Positions 35,109-43,029 of a stretch of DNA of 64,000 nt are shown piece by piece. Every line of letters begins with the position of its first letter. The stretch's first letter is position 1. Location of the stretch: NCBI RefSeq assembly GCF_010548375.1, contig NZ_JAAGLY010000003.1, positions 806,001 to 870,000 on the forward strand, in the 5' to 3' direction. The translations under genes and the position numbers were made by a program. Source of the stretch: Streptomyces sp. SID13726 (GTDB taxonomy: Bacteria; Actinomycetota; Actinomycetes; Streptomycetales; Streptomycetaceae). Below the pieces are notes generated by a model, which searched no databases, was not told the DNA's origin, and saw nothing but the letters and a program-made list of their open reading frames with translations.

Positions 35109-36317
35109 GTGACCCGCCGTTATCCAGCAGGCCCGCAGCGACTGCTGCGTTCGCTCAACGGCCGTGCCGTTCTGGAGGCGATCGACGAGGCGGGTCCGGT
35201 CACGACCACCGATCTGGCCGGGCGGATCCCCCTGTCACGGCCCACCGTGGCGGCCGCGGTCGGGCTGCTGCTGGAGCGCGGAGTGATCACCGAGGTGGGT
35301 CCCGCGACCGGCCGCAAGGGCCCGGCGCCGGCGCAGTACCGGGTCAACGCCGAGTGCGCCTTCGCGATCGGCCTCGACGTCGGGCACCGCAGGATCCGCG
35401 CCGCCGTCGCCGACGTCACCGGCCGGGTGCGGGCGCGGGCCGAGGCCGAGCAGCACGGCGATCAGGGTGCCGAGGTGTTCGTCGGACAGATCCTCGACAT
35501 GTGCGTGGACCTGGCCGGACAGGTCGGCCGGGAACTCGGCGAGATCACCCAGGTCGTCGCCGGACTGCCGGCCGCGGTCGGCCCGGACGGGCGGCAGCTG
35601 TCGTACACCACCGGGCTGCCCGGCGCGGGAAAGGGGCTGGGCGAGGCGCTCGGGCGCGCGATCCCCGTGCCCCTGGTGCTGGAGAACGACGTGAACCTCG
35701 CGGCCCTGGCCGAGCGCACCCACGGCCTCGGCGCCGAGACCGACGACTTCGTCCTGGTCAGCCTGGGCGTCGGACTCGGACTCGGGCTCGTGGTGGACGG
35801 GCGGGTCCGGCGCGGTGCCACCGGGGTCGCCGGTGAGGCCGGCTATCTGCCCAGCGACCGCATGATCGCGCCGGTCGGGCAGCGCCGGGATCTCGTGCAG
35901 GACCACCTGGGCGCCCGCTACATCGGTGCCGAGGCCCGCCGACTCGGACTGCCCGGTGACGGCAGTCCGCGTGCCGTCTTCGACCTCGCCCGCGCCGGTG
36001 ATCCCGGTGCACTGGAGATCGTCGACGACACCGCGCGCAGCGTCGCCTATGTGGTGGCCTGCGTCGTCCCCCTGATCGACCCGGCGCTCATCGTGCTGGG
36101 GGGCGCCATCGGCGCCAACGGCGATCTGCTGCTCGAACCGGTCGCCCGTCATCTGGCCGATTTCAGTACGTTCCGGCCGCCCGTCGTCGCCTCCGCGCTC
36201 GGCCAGGACGCCGTGCTCTCCGGAGCGACCACCATGTCGGCGGAGCTGGCCCGCGAGGCCGCCTTCGCCGCCGCCACCACCCCTGTCCCCCGGGCGGAGC
36301 CCTCGGCCCTGTCCTGA
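35109..36317 (+). CDS. ROK-family transcriptional regulator
   Basis: A 402-aa protein from a GTG. The N-terminal winged helix (about 10-75, DLAGRIPLSRPTVAAAVGLL) is followed by a ROK sugar-kinase-like fold: IGLDVGHRRIRAAVADVTGR, LENDVNLAALAE and LGGAIGANGDLLLEPV. The zinc-binding Cys motif (CxCGxxGC) of ROK kinases is missing; the region reads GEAGYLPSDRMIAPVG, so the protein is a regulator without the usual zinc site. It sits 127 bp upstream of the sugar ABC importer and probably represses it until a sugar binds. An AT-rich stretch near 35057-35085 (TATAAATAAGCAACTTTC) may be its promoter or operator. Confidence 0.88.
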   Translation: MTRRYPAGPQRLLRSLNGRAVLEAIDEAGPVTTTDLAGRIPLSRPTVAAAVGLLLERGVITEVGPATGRKGPAPAQYRVNAECAFAIGLDVGHRRIRAAVADVTGRVRARAEAEQHGDQGAEVFVGQILDMCVDLAGQVGRELGEITQVVAGLPAAVGPDGRQLSYTTGLPGAGKGLGEALGRAIPVPLVLENDVNLAALAERTHGLGAETDDFVLVSLGVGLGLGLVVDGRVRRGATGVAGEAGYLPSDRMIAPVGQRRDLVQDHLGARYIGAEARRLGLPGDGSPRAVFDLARAGDPGALEIVDDTARSVAYVVACVVPLIDPALIVLGGAIGANGDLLLEPVARHLADFSTFRPPVVASALGQDAVLSGATTMSAELAREAAFAAATTPVPRAEPSALS

Positions 36318-36444
36318 GAGACACCGCGGCGACGCCGTCTTGCCGGACAGCGCCGCCGCTCCTGGTCACCGGGCATTGCCGTGCCCGTCGACCCACGACC
36401 GATCCGTCACCCAGGGAATTCCCGTCTCCGAGGAAGGACGATCA

Positions 36445-37791
36445 GTGTTCAAACGTATCACCGGGGCCGTCTCCGTCACGGCCGCCGGAGTGCTGCTCGC
36501 GGGCTGCACCTCCGCCGGACCCTCTTCCGACCAGCCCGGCACCGCGATATCGGCGGGCGCCTCGCACGCGCCGACCACGGTCACCGTCTGGACGTTCAAC
36601 CATCTCCCCAACGAGGTGGCCGCGTTCAAGGCGACCCTGGCCCGGCTGCACGCCAAGTACCCCTGGCTGACCGTGAAGTTCGTCCCCAACAAGGACGACG
36701 CGGCCTACACCAAGGCGGTCGCCGCGGGTGATCCGCCGGACGTCTTCATCAGCTCGGCACCCGACAACGTGGCGAAGTTCTGCTACAACGGCACGGTCGC
36801 CGACATCGGCCCCTACCTGGCCTCCGCGAAGATCGACACGGCGAAGACCTTCCCGGCGGCGACCCTCGCCTACACCCGCTACCAGGACAAGCAGTGCGCA
36901 CTGCCGCTGCTGACCGACGCCTTCGCGCTCTACTACAACAAGCAGATGTTCAAGGCGGCCGGCATCACGAAGCCGCCCACCACCCTCGCCGAACTGACCG
37001 CCGACGCCAAGAAGTTGACCGTCCGGAACGCCGACGGCTCCATCAAGACGTACGGCTTCGTGCCGCGTTCCGACTACGACGTCAACCGGTACCTGTTCAC
37101 CGGCGCGCACAGCGGCACCGAGTTCTACGACAAGGACGGGAGGACCACCTTCGGCTCGGACGCCAAGTGGCAGCAACTCCTCAAGTGGGACCAGGAGTTG
37201 ATCGACTACTACGGCGAGGCCGACGTGCAGGGGTTCGTGGGCCGTTACCAGCCGCACGCCGACGACTCCGGCAACCCGCTGCTGACCGGGGCCGCGGCCA
37301 TGGAGTACGACGGCGAGTGGCACGTCGGCGAGATCGCCTCGGAGAAGAAGGACTTCGACTACGGCGTCGTACCGATGCCGGTCCTCGACGGGTCGTCGGG
37401 CACCTACGGCGCGGGCAGCACCCTGGGCACCGTCGCCTATCTGTCGGCGGGTTCGAAGCACAAGCAGGAGGCGTTCTTCGCGCTCCAGCAGCTCACCACC
37501 GACACCACGTTCCTCAACACCCTCGCGGACACGGTCTACAACATCCCGACCACGTTCGCCGCGCTCAAGGCCTGGGACAAGCGGGACGACCCGCACTGGA
37601 AGCCGTTCGTCGACATCTTCGAGAACGAGAACTCCACCTACAAGACGCTCACCCCGGCGGGCATCGAGGACATGGACACCTGGCGGGCGTTCCTCCTCGA
37701 CTTCGAGCAGGGCAAGGTGAAGAGCGCCGCGAGCGGACTGGCCGGGGTCGGGAAGAAGATCGACGACCTCAACTCCGAGAGCGGGCAGTAG
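36445..37791 (+). CDS. sugar ABC transporter substrate-binding lipoprotein
   Basis: A 448-aa family 1 extracellular sugar binder. The GTG start is preceded by AGGAAGGA; the signal peptide ends in the lipobox LLAG-C21. TVTVWTFNHLPNEVAAFKATLA opens the mature domain. PLLTDAFALYYNKQMFKAAGI is the classic sugar-binder hinge region, and GAAAMEYDGEW plus DYGVVPMPVLDG follow. A perfect GGGAATTCCC palindrome at 36414-36423 lies just upstream and may be an operator. It begins the importer operon: 2 bp separate its stop from the first permease start. The ligand is likely a beta-glucoside or oligosaccharide, given the glycosidase downstream. Confidence 0.92.
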   Translation: MFKRITGAVSVTAAGVLLAGCTSAGPSSDQPGTAISAGASHAPTTVTVWTFNHLPNEVAAFKATLARLHAKYPWLTVKFVPNKDDAAYTKAVAAGDPPDVFISSAPDNVAKFCYNGTVADIGPYLASAKIDTAKTFPAATLAYTRYQDKQCALPLLTDAFALYYNKQMFKAAGITKPPTTLAELTADAKKLTVRNADGSIKTYGFVPRSDYDVNRYLFTGAHSGTEFYDKDGRTTFGSDAKWQQLLKWDQELIDYYGEADVQGFVGRYQPHADDSGNPLLTGAAAMEYDGEWHVGEIASEKKDFDYGVVPMPVLDGSSGTYGAGSTLGTVAYLSAGSKHKQEAFFALQQLTTDTTFLNTLADTVYNIPTTFAALKAWDKRDDPHWKPFVDIFENENSTYKTLTPAGIEDMDTWRAFLLDFEQGKVKSAASGLAGVGKKIDDLNSESGQ

Positions 37792-37793
37792 GG

Positions 37794-38792
37794 ATGACGA
37801 CCGTTCTCGCCCCTGTCGGCGACGCCCCGGGCACGGCGCACCAGCGCCCCGCCCGGGGCGGGCGGCGCCGTCCGAGCCGGGCCCGCTGGTGGGTCGTGCT
37901 CGCCTTCCTGTCCCCGTTCGTCATCGGGTTCTGCGTCTTCGTGCTCTACCCGGTGGCCGCCACGCTCTACTACTCGCTGACCGACTTCCAGGCCGGCTCC
38001 TACCGTCCGGTGCGGTTCGTCGGACTGCGCAACTACCGCACGCTGTTCACCCAGTCCGACACGTTCTGGGTGGCCGTGCGCAACACGCTGTGGATGGTCG
38101 TCGTCATGGTGCCGCTGCGCACCGCGTGGGCCATGCTCACGGCCTGGGTGATCATCCGCGTCAAGCGCGGCCGGGCGGTGTACCGCACGCTGTTCTTCCT
38201 GCCGTCGATGGTGCCGGTGGTGGCCGCGGCCCTGTCGTTCATCGTGCTGCTCAACCCGGTCGGCCCGCTCAACCGGCTGCTGGGCCTGGTGGGCGTCGAC
38301 GGTCCGGGCTGGTTCTCCGACCCCGCCTGGTCCAAGCCGAGCCTGGTGATGATGGCCCTGTGGGCGAGCGGCAACGTGATGGTGATCTTCTCCGCCGCCA
38401 TGCTCGACGTACCGCGTGAGCTGTACGAGGCGGCCGAACTCGACGGCGCGGGCACGCTCCAGAAGTTCCGCAGCGTCACGCTCCCGGTGATCTCCCCCGT
38501 GATCTTCTTCGCGCTGCTCACCGGGATGATCTACACGTTCCAGTACTTCACCGAGGCGTTCGTCGCCTCCAGTTCCGCGAACGCCACCTCCTCCAGCAAC
38601 GACCTGATCGGCTATCCGGCCAACTCGCTGCTGTTCTACTCGACCGAGCTGTACCGGCAGGGCTTCGCGTACTTCAAGACCGGCTACGCCTCCGCCATGG
38701 CCTGGTTGCTGTTCCTGGTCATCTTCGCGGCGACCGTGGTCTTCATCCGCGCCTCGCGCCGCTTCGTGCACTACTCGGGCGGTGGCCGATGA
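37794..38792 (+). CDS. sugar ABC transporter permease (MalF-type)
   Basis: A 332-aa inner-membrane permease. A 30-residue Arg-rich cytoplasmic start precedes about six helices (VVLAFLSPFVIGFCVFVLYP is the first). The ATPase-coupling EAA loop reads YEAAELDGAGTLQKFRSVTLP. Large periplasmic loop with PAWSKPSLVMMALWASGN. It pairs with the next gene, which it overlaps by 4 bp. The ATPase is absent, as is usual in Streptomyces where a shared MsiK-type ATPase energises many sugar importers. Confidence 0.92.
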   Translation: MTTVLAPVGDAPGTAHQRPARGGRRRPSRARWWVVLAFLSPFVIGFCVFVLYPVAATLYYSLTDFQAGSYRPVRFVGLRNYRTLFTQSDTFWVAVRNTLWMVVVMVPLRTAWAMLTAWVIIRVKRGRAVYRTLFFLPSMVPVVAAALSFIVLLNPVGPLNRLLGLVGVDGPGWFSDPAWSKPSLVMMALWASGNVMVIFSAAMLDVPRELYEAAELDGAGTLQKFRSVTLPVISPVIFFALLTGMIYTFQYFTEAFVASSSANATSSSNDLIGYPANSLLFYSTELYRQGFAYFKTGYASAMAWLLFLVIFAATVVFIRASRRFVHYSGGGR

Positions 38793-39646
38793 GCACTGTG
38801 CCCCTGACGAAGCCGCGTGCCGGGCGCCGCGTGCTGTACGTGATCGCGGAGCACGCGCCCGCCATCGCCGTCGCGCTCTGCTTCCTGCTGCCGCTGACGA
38901 TCGGCGTGCTCACCGCGTTCATGACCCAACACCAGGCCGGTACCGGCTCGTTGTGGCCCTCGCCCTGGGAGTTCGGAAACTTCGGCGAGGTCTTCAAGGC
39001 CATGCCGTTCGGCCGCGACCTGCTCAACACCATGCTGTACGCCGGGCTGTCCACGATCGGCGTCGTCGTCTCCTCGGTGCCCGTGGCCTACGCGCTGGCC
39101 CGGCTGAAGTGGCGCGGCCGGGAGGCGGTCTTCCTGGTGGTGCTCGCCGCGATGATGATCCCGGCGCAGGTCACCAGCCTGCCGCTGTACGTGATGTACG
39201 CGCACGTCGGCTGGGTGGGCACGCTCAAGCCGCTCATCGTGCCGTCGTTCTTCGGCGACGCGTTCAGCATCTTCCTGCTGCGCCAGTTCTTCCTGACCAT
39301 CCCGGAGGAGTTCACCGAGGCGGCCCGGGTGGACGGCGCGGGCGAACTGCGCATCCTGTGGCGGGTGTTGATCCCGATGGCCCGTCCGGCGATCGCCGCG
39401 GTCGGCCTGTTCGCCTTCCTCTACGCGTGGAACGACTTCTACAACCCGCTGCTCTACACCGGCAACAGCGACACCGGCCAGACCCTCGCGGTGGCCCTCA
39501 GCCAGCTCGCCAAGAACGGGCACCAGAACGCCTACCAGCTCCAGATGGCCGCCTCGCTGATGTTCCTGCTGCCGGTCCTGGTGCTGTTCTTCCTGGCGCA
39601 GAAGGTCTTCGTCGAGGGCATCGCGCTGACCGGCGTCAAGGGCTGA
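38789..39646 (+). CDS. sugar ABC transporter permease (MalG-type)
   Basis: A 285-aa partner permease with six helices. The EAA loop is FTEAARVDGAGELRILWRVLIP, and the C-terminal VLFFLAQKVFVEGIALTGVKG is the conserved MalG end. Starts within the previous stop (ATGA). Together with the MalF-type gene it forms the channel for the binding protein at 36445. Confidence 0.93.
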   Translation: MSTVPLTKPRAGRRVLYVIAEHAPAIAVALCFLLPLTIGVLTAFMTQHQAGTGSLWPSPWEFGNFGEVFKAMPFGRDLLNTMLYAGLSTIGVVVSSVPVAYALARLKWRGREAVFLVVLAAMMIPAQVTSLPLYVMYAHVGWVGTLKPLIVPSFFGDAFSIFLLRQFFLTIPEEFTEAARVDGAGELRILWRVLIPMARPAIAAVGLFAFLYAWNDFYNPLLYTGNSDTGQTLAVALSQLAKNGHQNAYQLQMAASLMFLLPVLVLFFLAQKVFVEGIALTGVKG

Positions 39647-39689
39647 CCGGCCGCAACGGCCGTACCCCGCACACCTCTTGGGAGCACGA

Positions 39690-40973
39690 GTGAAGATCAC
39701 CGTTGTCGGCGGTGGCAGTACCTACACGCCCGAACTGGTCGAGGGCTTCGCCCGGCGCGCCGGCGTGCTGCCGGTCGACGAACTCGTCCTGCACGACATC
39801 GACGCCGGGCGCTTGGAGGTGATCGGCGGTCTGTCCCGCCGTATCCTCGCCCGGCACGGCTTCCCCGGCCGGCTGACCACCACGACCGATCTCGCCGAGG
39901 CCGTGGACGGGGCCGCCGCGGTCCTCGTCCAGCTCCGGGTGGGCGGCCAGGCGGCCCGCCTGGTCGACGAGACCCTGCCGAACAGGTTCGGCCTGCTCGG
40001 GCAGGAGACCACGGGCCCCGGCGGCTTCGCCAAGGCGCTGCGCACGGTGCCGGTGGTGCTCGACATCGCGGAGGAGGTACGGCGCCGGGCCCGGCCCGGC
40101 GCCTGGATCGTCGACTTCACCAACCCGGTCGGCATCGTCACCCGCGCCCTGCTGGACGCCGGACACCGTGCGGTCGGCCTGTGCAACGTGGCGATCAAGC
40201 TCCAGCGGCAGCTGGCCGACCGCCTCGGCACCGGCCCCGAGCGGGTCCGGCTCGGCCACGCCGGACTCAACCACCTGTCCTGGGTGCGCTCGGTCACCGT
40301 CGACGGGGTGGACCGTCTGCCGGAGCTGCTGTCCGGGAGCGCCCTCGACGAACTCGCCGCCGAGATCCGCGTCCCCGCCGGGGCACTGCGCGACCTCGGG
40401 GCCATCCCCTCGTACTACCTGCACTACTTCTACTGCACCCGGGAGGAGGTCCGGGCCCAGCGGGCCGGAGCGCACCGGGCCGAGCAAGTCCTGGCCATTG
40501 AGCGGGAGTTGCTCACGCTCTACGCCGATCCCGCGCTGGACCGCAAGCCGGAGCTGCTGGATCGGCGGGGCGGCGCGTACTACAGCGAGGCCGCGGCGGC
40601 CCTCGTCACCAGCCTGCTGACCGGCGACGGCGCGCACCACTACGTGAACGTCCGCAACGACGGTCTGCTGGCCGGGCTCCCGGACGAGGCGGTGGTCGAG
40701 GTGGCCGCCGACGTCGACGCCACCGGCCCGCACCCGGTGCCCGTGCCGCCGCTGCCGCCCGAGATGCTCGGGCTAGTCCAGGCGGTCACCGCGTACGAGA
40801 CCCTCACCGTCGAGGCCGCGCTGACCGGGGACCGGACGGTGGCCCGGCGCGCCCTCATGGCCAACCCGCTGGTGCGGGAATGGGCGGTGGCGGACGAGCT
40901 GCTGAACGCCCTCCTGGCGGCCAACCGCGACCGGCTGCCCCGGTTCTTCGCGAGCGAGGCCGCCGATGCCTGA
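39690..40973 (+). CDS. GH4-family NAD-dependent glycosidase (6-phospho-beta-glucosidase-like)
   Basis: A 427-aa GH4 enzyme; the GTG is chosen for the GGGAG site 5 nt upstream. It starts with the NAD-binding strand MKITVVGGGSTYTPELVEG. The metal ligands are C165 (VGLCNVAIK) and H195 (GLNHLSW), with FTNPVG (143-148) nearby. GH4 enzymes cleave by NAD-mediated oxidation at C3 and elimination, needing Mn2+. Most beta-members act on sugar 6-phosphates made by PTS uptake, yet here uptake is by ABC importer. The kinase encoded next (8-bp overlap) could phosphorylate the sugar, or this member may use unphosphorylated substrate. Confidence 0.9.
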   Translation: MKITVVGGGSTYTPELVEGFARRAGVLPVDELVLHDIDAGRLEVIGGLSRRILARHGFPGRLTTTTDLAEAVDGAAAVLVQLRVGGQAARLVDETLPNRFGLLGQETTGPGGFAKALRTVPVVLDIAEEVRRRARPGAWIVDFTNPVGIVTRALLDAGHRAVGLCNVAIKLQRQLADRLGTGPERVRLGHAGLNHLSWVRSVTVDGVDRLPELLSGSALDELAAEIRVPAGALRDLGAIPSYYLHYFYCTREEVRAQRAGAHRAEQVLAIERELLTLYADPALDRKPELLDRRGGAYYSEAAAALVTSLLTGDGAHHYVNVRNDGLLAGLPDEAVVEVAADVDATGPHPVPVPPLPPEMLGLVQAVTAYETLTVEAALTGDRTVARRALMANPLVREWAVADELLNALLAANRDRLPRFFASEAADA

Positions 40974-41976
40974 CCTCGTGGTGGGCGTCGACGGGGGGAA
41001 CTCCAAGACCGACCTCGTCCTCGCGGACACCGAGGGACGGCTGCTGTCCTGGGTGCGCGGCGCGGGCACCCGCCCGCACACCGAGGGGATGGAGACCACC
41101 ACCGAGCGGCTCGCCCGCCTCGGCCGGCACGCGCTGGCGCAGGCGGGCCTGCCCGCGACGACGCCGGTGTCGGTAGGCGCGTACTTCCTCGCGAACGTCG
41201 ACCGCCGAGCCGAGGAGCAGCAGGCCGAGCGACTGCTGACCGCGTCGGAGGTGGCCGCGCGGGTCGTCGTGCACAACGACACCCTCGCCGTGCTGCGGGC
41301 CGGCGCACCGGACGGCTGGGGGGTGGCCGTGGTGTCCGGCGCCGGCATCAACGCGGCCGCCGTCCATCCCTCCGGCCGCTCCGCCCGCTTCCTCTCCCTC
41401 GGCGACATCACCGGCGACTGGGGCGGCGGGCTCGCCGTGGCCCGGGCCGGGCTGGGCGCCGCCGTCCGGGCGGGCGACGGGCGGGGACCGGCGACCCGGC
41501 TGCGCCAGGAGCTGCCGGTGCACTTCGGGCTGGCCAGCGTGGAGTCCGTGGCGCTGGCCGTCGGCGCCGGACGCATCCCGGTGACCGCACTGCACGGACT
41601 GACGCCCCTGGTCTTCGGGGCCGCCGAGAGCGGTGACGCGGTGGCGCGGGGCATCGTGGAGCGGCTCGGCGACGAGATCGTCAGCATGGTGACGGCCCTG
41701 CTGCGCCGACTGCGCCTGCTGCGTACGCCGACCCCGGTGGTCCTGGGTGGCGGCACACTGCAGAACGCTCACCTGCTGCTGCGTGACCACATCGGCGCCC
41801 GCCTGAGCGCCGAGGCCCCGCTGGCCCGGCCCCGCGTCCTCGACGTGGCGCCGGTCGCGGGCGCGGTGGCGCAGGCCCTGGAAACGGCGGGCGCCGCCAT
41901 CGACGTACAGGACCGGCTGCGGAAGTCCATCGCCGACCGGCGGCCTCCCGAGACGGTCGCCGGAGCACTGCTGTGA
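40966..41976 (+). CDS. BadF/BadG-family sugar kinase (N-acetylglucosamine kinase-like)
   Basis: A 336-aa ASKHA-fold kinase. The phosphate-1 loop is VVGVDGGNSKTDLVLADTEG, phosphate-2 lies near AVVSGAGINAAAV, and SLGDITGDWGGG is the sugar-kinase signature shared with GlcNAc kinase. PVVLGGGTLQNAHLLL is the adenosine loop. It overlaps the GH4 gene by 8 bp and is the last gene of the ROK-SBP-permease-glycosidase-kinase run. It probably phosphorylates the imported sugar or the released monosaccharide. Confidence 0.88.
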   Translation: MPDLVVGVDGGNSKTDLVLADTEGRLLSWVRGAGTRPHTEGMETTTERLARLGRHALAQAGLPATTPVSVGAYFLANVDRRAEEQQAERLLTASEVAARVVVHNDTLAVLRAGAPDGWGVAVVSGAGINAAAVHPSGRSARFLSLGDITGDWGGGLAVARAGLGAAVRAGDGRGPATRLRQELPVHFGLASVESVALAVGAGRIPVTALHGLTPLVFGAAESGDAVARGIVERLGDEIVSMVTALLRRLRLLRTPTPVVLGGGTLQNAHLLLRDHIGARLSAEAPLARPRVLDVAPVAGAVAQALETAGAAIDVQDRLRKSIADRRPPETVAGALL

Positions 41977-42040
41977 GGGGAGGAGAATGTACGGCACATA
42001 GCCGCTGTGGCTGTTTCGGCTGTTCTCGGATGGGGAGTTC

Positions 42041-42613
42041 ATGGACACGCAGACCTGGGACGCGCTGACGGAGTCGATGAAGAACGCGTACGTCACGGGT
42101 CTGAAGGAGGGTGCCGTGCCCCGGCCGGTCATCATGCCGCTCGTGCGGGGCCAGTTGGTCGGTCTGATCTGGCTGCGTCCGGTCGAGAACGGCCCTGACG
42201 CCCTCACCGGTATCGCGTCGCTCTCGAACATCGCCGCGGCCGCCGGTGCCGACGAGGTCGTCCTCGCCTGGGAGACCCACGACGTCGCCGGCGTCTGCGA
42301 ACTGCCCGCCACGGGACCGGCGCCCTGCCTCAACATGGTGCACGCGACGAAGGACGGCCACACCCTCCACCAGTTCCCGTACACCGAGAACGTCCTGGAC
42401 CAGGGCACCGACGGCCGGCCCTCGACCGAGCCGCACTGGCAGCCCGCCCCGGCCCCCGCGCCCGGCGGCGCCCTGGTCCCGCCGGTCCACGCGGCCGTCG
42501 ACTACGCGTTCACCCCGCTCGACCTGGACCACCCCTCGCCGTTCGGCGTCACGGTGGTGCTGATGGAGGAGGACGGTTACACGCTGCATCTGACGGAGGC
42601 GTTCGCGGTCTGA
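42041..42613 (+). CDS. conserved hypothetical protein
   Basis: A 190-aa soluble protein. I recognise no domain. It has an N-terminal helical part (MDTQTWDALTESMKNAYVTG), a beta-rich middle (GADEVVLAWETHDVAG), a Pro/Ala-rich linker (QPAPAPAPGGALVPP) and a C-terminal strand pair (FGVTVVLMEEDGYTLHL). GGGGAG precedes the ATG. Located 64 bp after the kinase operon but without obvious link to sugar use. Confidence 0.7.
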   Translation: MDTQTWDALTESMKNAYVTGLKEGAVPRPVIMPLVRGQLVGLIWLRPVENGPDALTGIASLSNIAAAAGADEVVLAWETHDVAGVCELPATGPAPCLNMVHATKDGHTLHQFPYTENVLDQGTDGRPSTEPHWQPAPAPAPGGALVPPVHAAVDYAFTPLDLDHPSPFGVTVVLMEEDGYTLHLTEAFAV

Positions 42614-42664
42614 ACGGCGGGCGGGCTCGGGGACTCCGGACGTTCCTGGCTTGCCCACGCCGAC

Positions 42665-43002
42665 GTGCGGTGGGGAACGCCGAGCGCGTCTCACCGTGCG
42701 GTCGCCGTGCCGGGTGGCGGTGAGGACGGGCGGGCGGCGAAGCGGGGCACGGGCGCGCTGCTCGTCCTCTGCTCGCTGGTCGGGCGCGGCGGCGGGGACG
42801 GGAAGGCGGCGGCCCACACCGCGGCAACGGCGACGGCGGACGCCGGACCGACGAACGGGCCCGGCTACTGGTCCGGGACAGCAACCTGGAGTGCGAGGTC
42901 GAGGTGCAGAGCCTGGTGCCTCTGACGGCCCGACAGGTCACGGCTGCCTGGCCGGCCATGGCGGACACCGTCCGGACGCTGCTGCCCGAGTTGCGTTCCT
43001 GA
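42665..43002 (+). pseudogene. decayed small lipoprotein gene
   Basis: A lipoprotein-like start in one frame (AAKRGTGALLVLCSLVGRGG) has Arg (CGC 42785-42787) where the lipobox Cys (TGC) would be, a single-base difference. After about 40 residues the natural-looking protein continues in another frame, ending ECEVEVQSLVPLTARQVTAA, then WPAMADTVRTLLPELRS and a TGA at 43000. A frameshift plus loss of the lipid-attachment Cys argues for a dead gene. It fills most of the 416-bp space before the LuxR gene. Confidence 0.45.
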
Positions 43003-43029
43003 CCCTCGGCCAGGCGTCGGAGCGACCGG

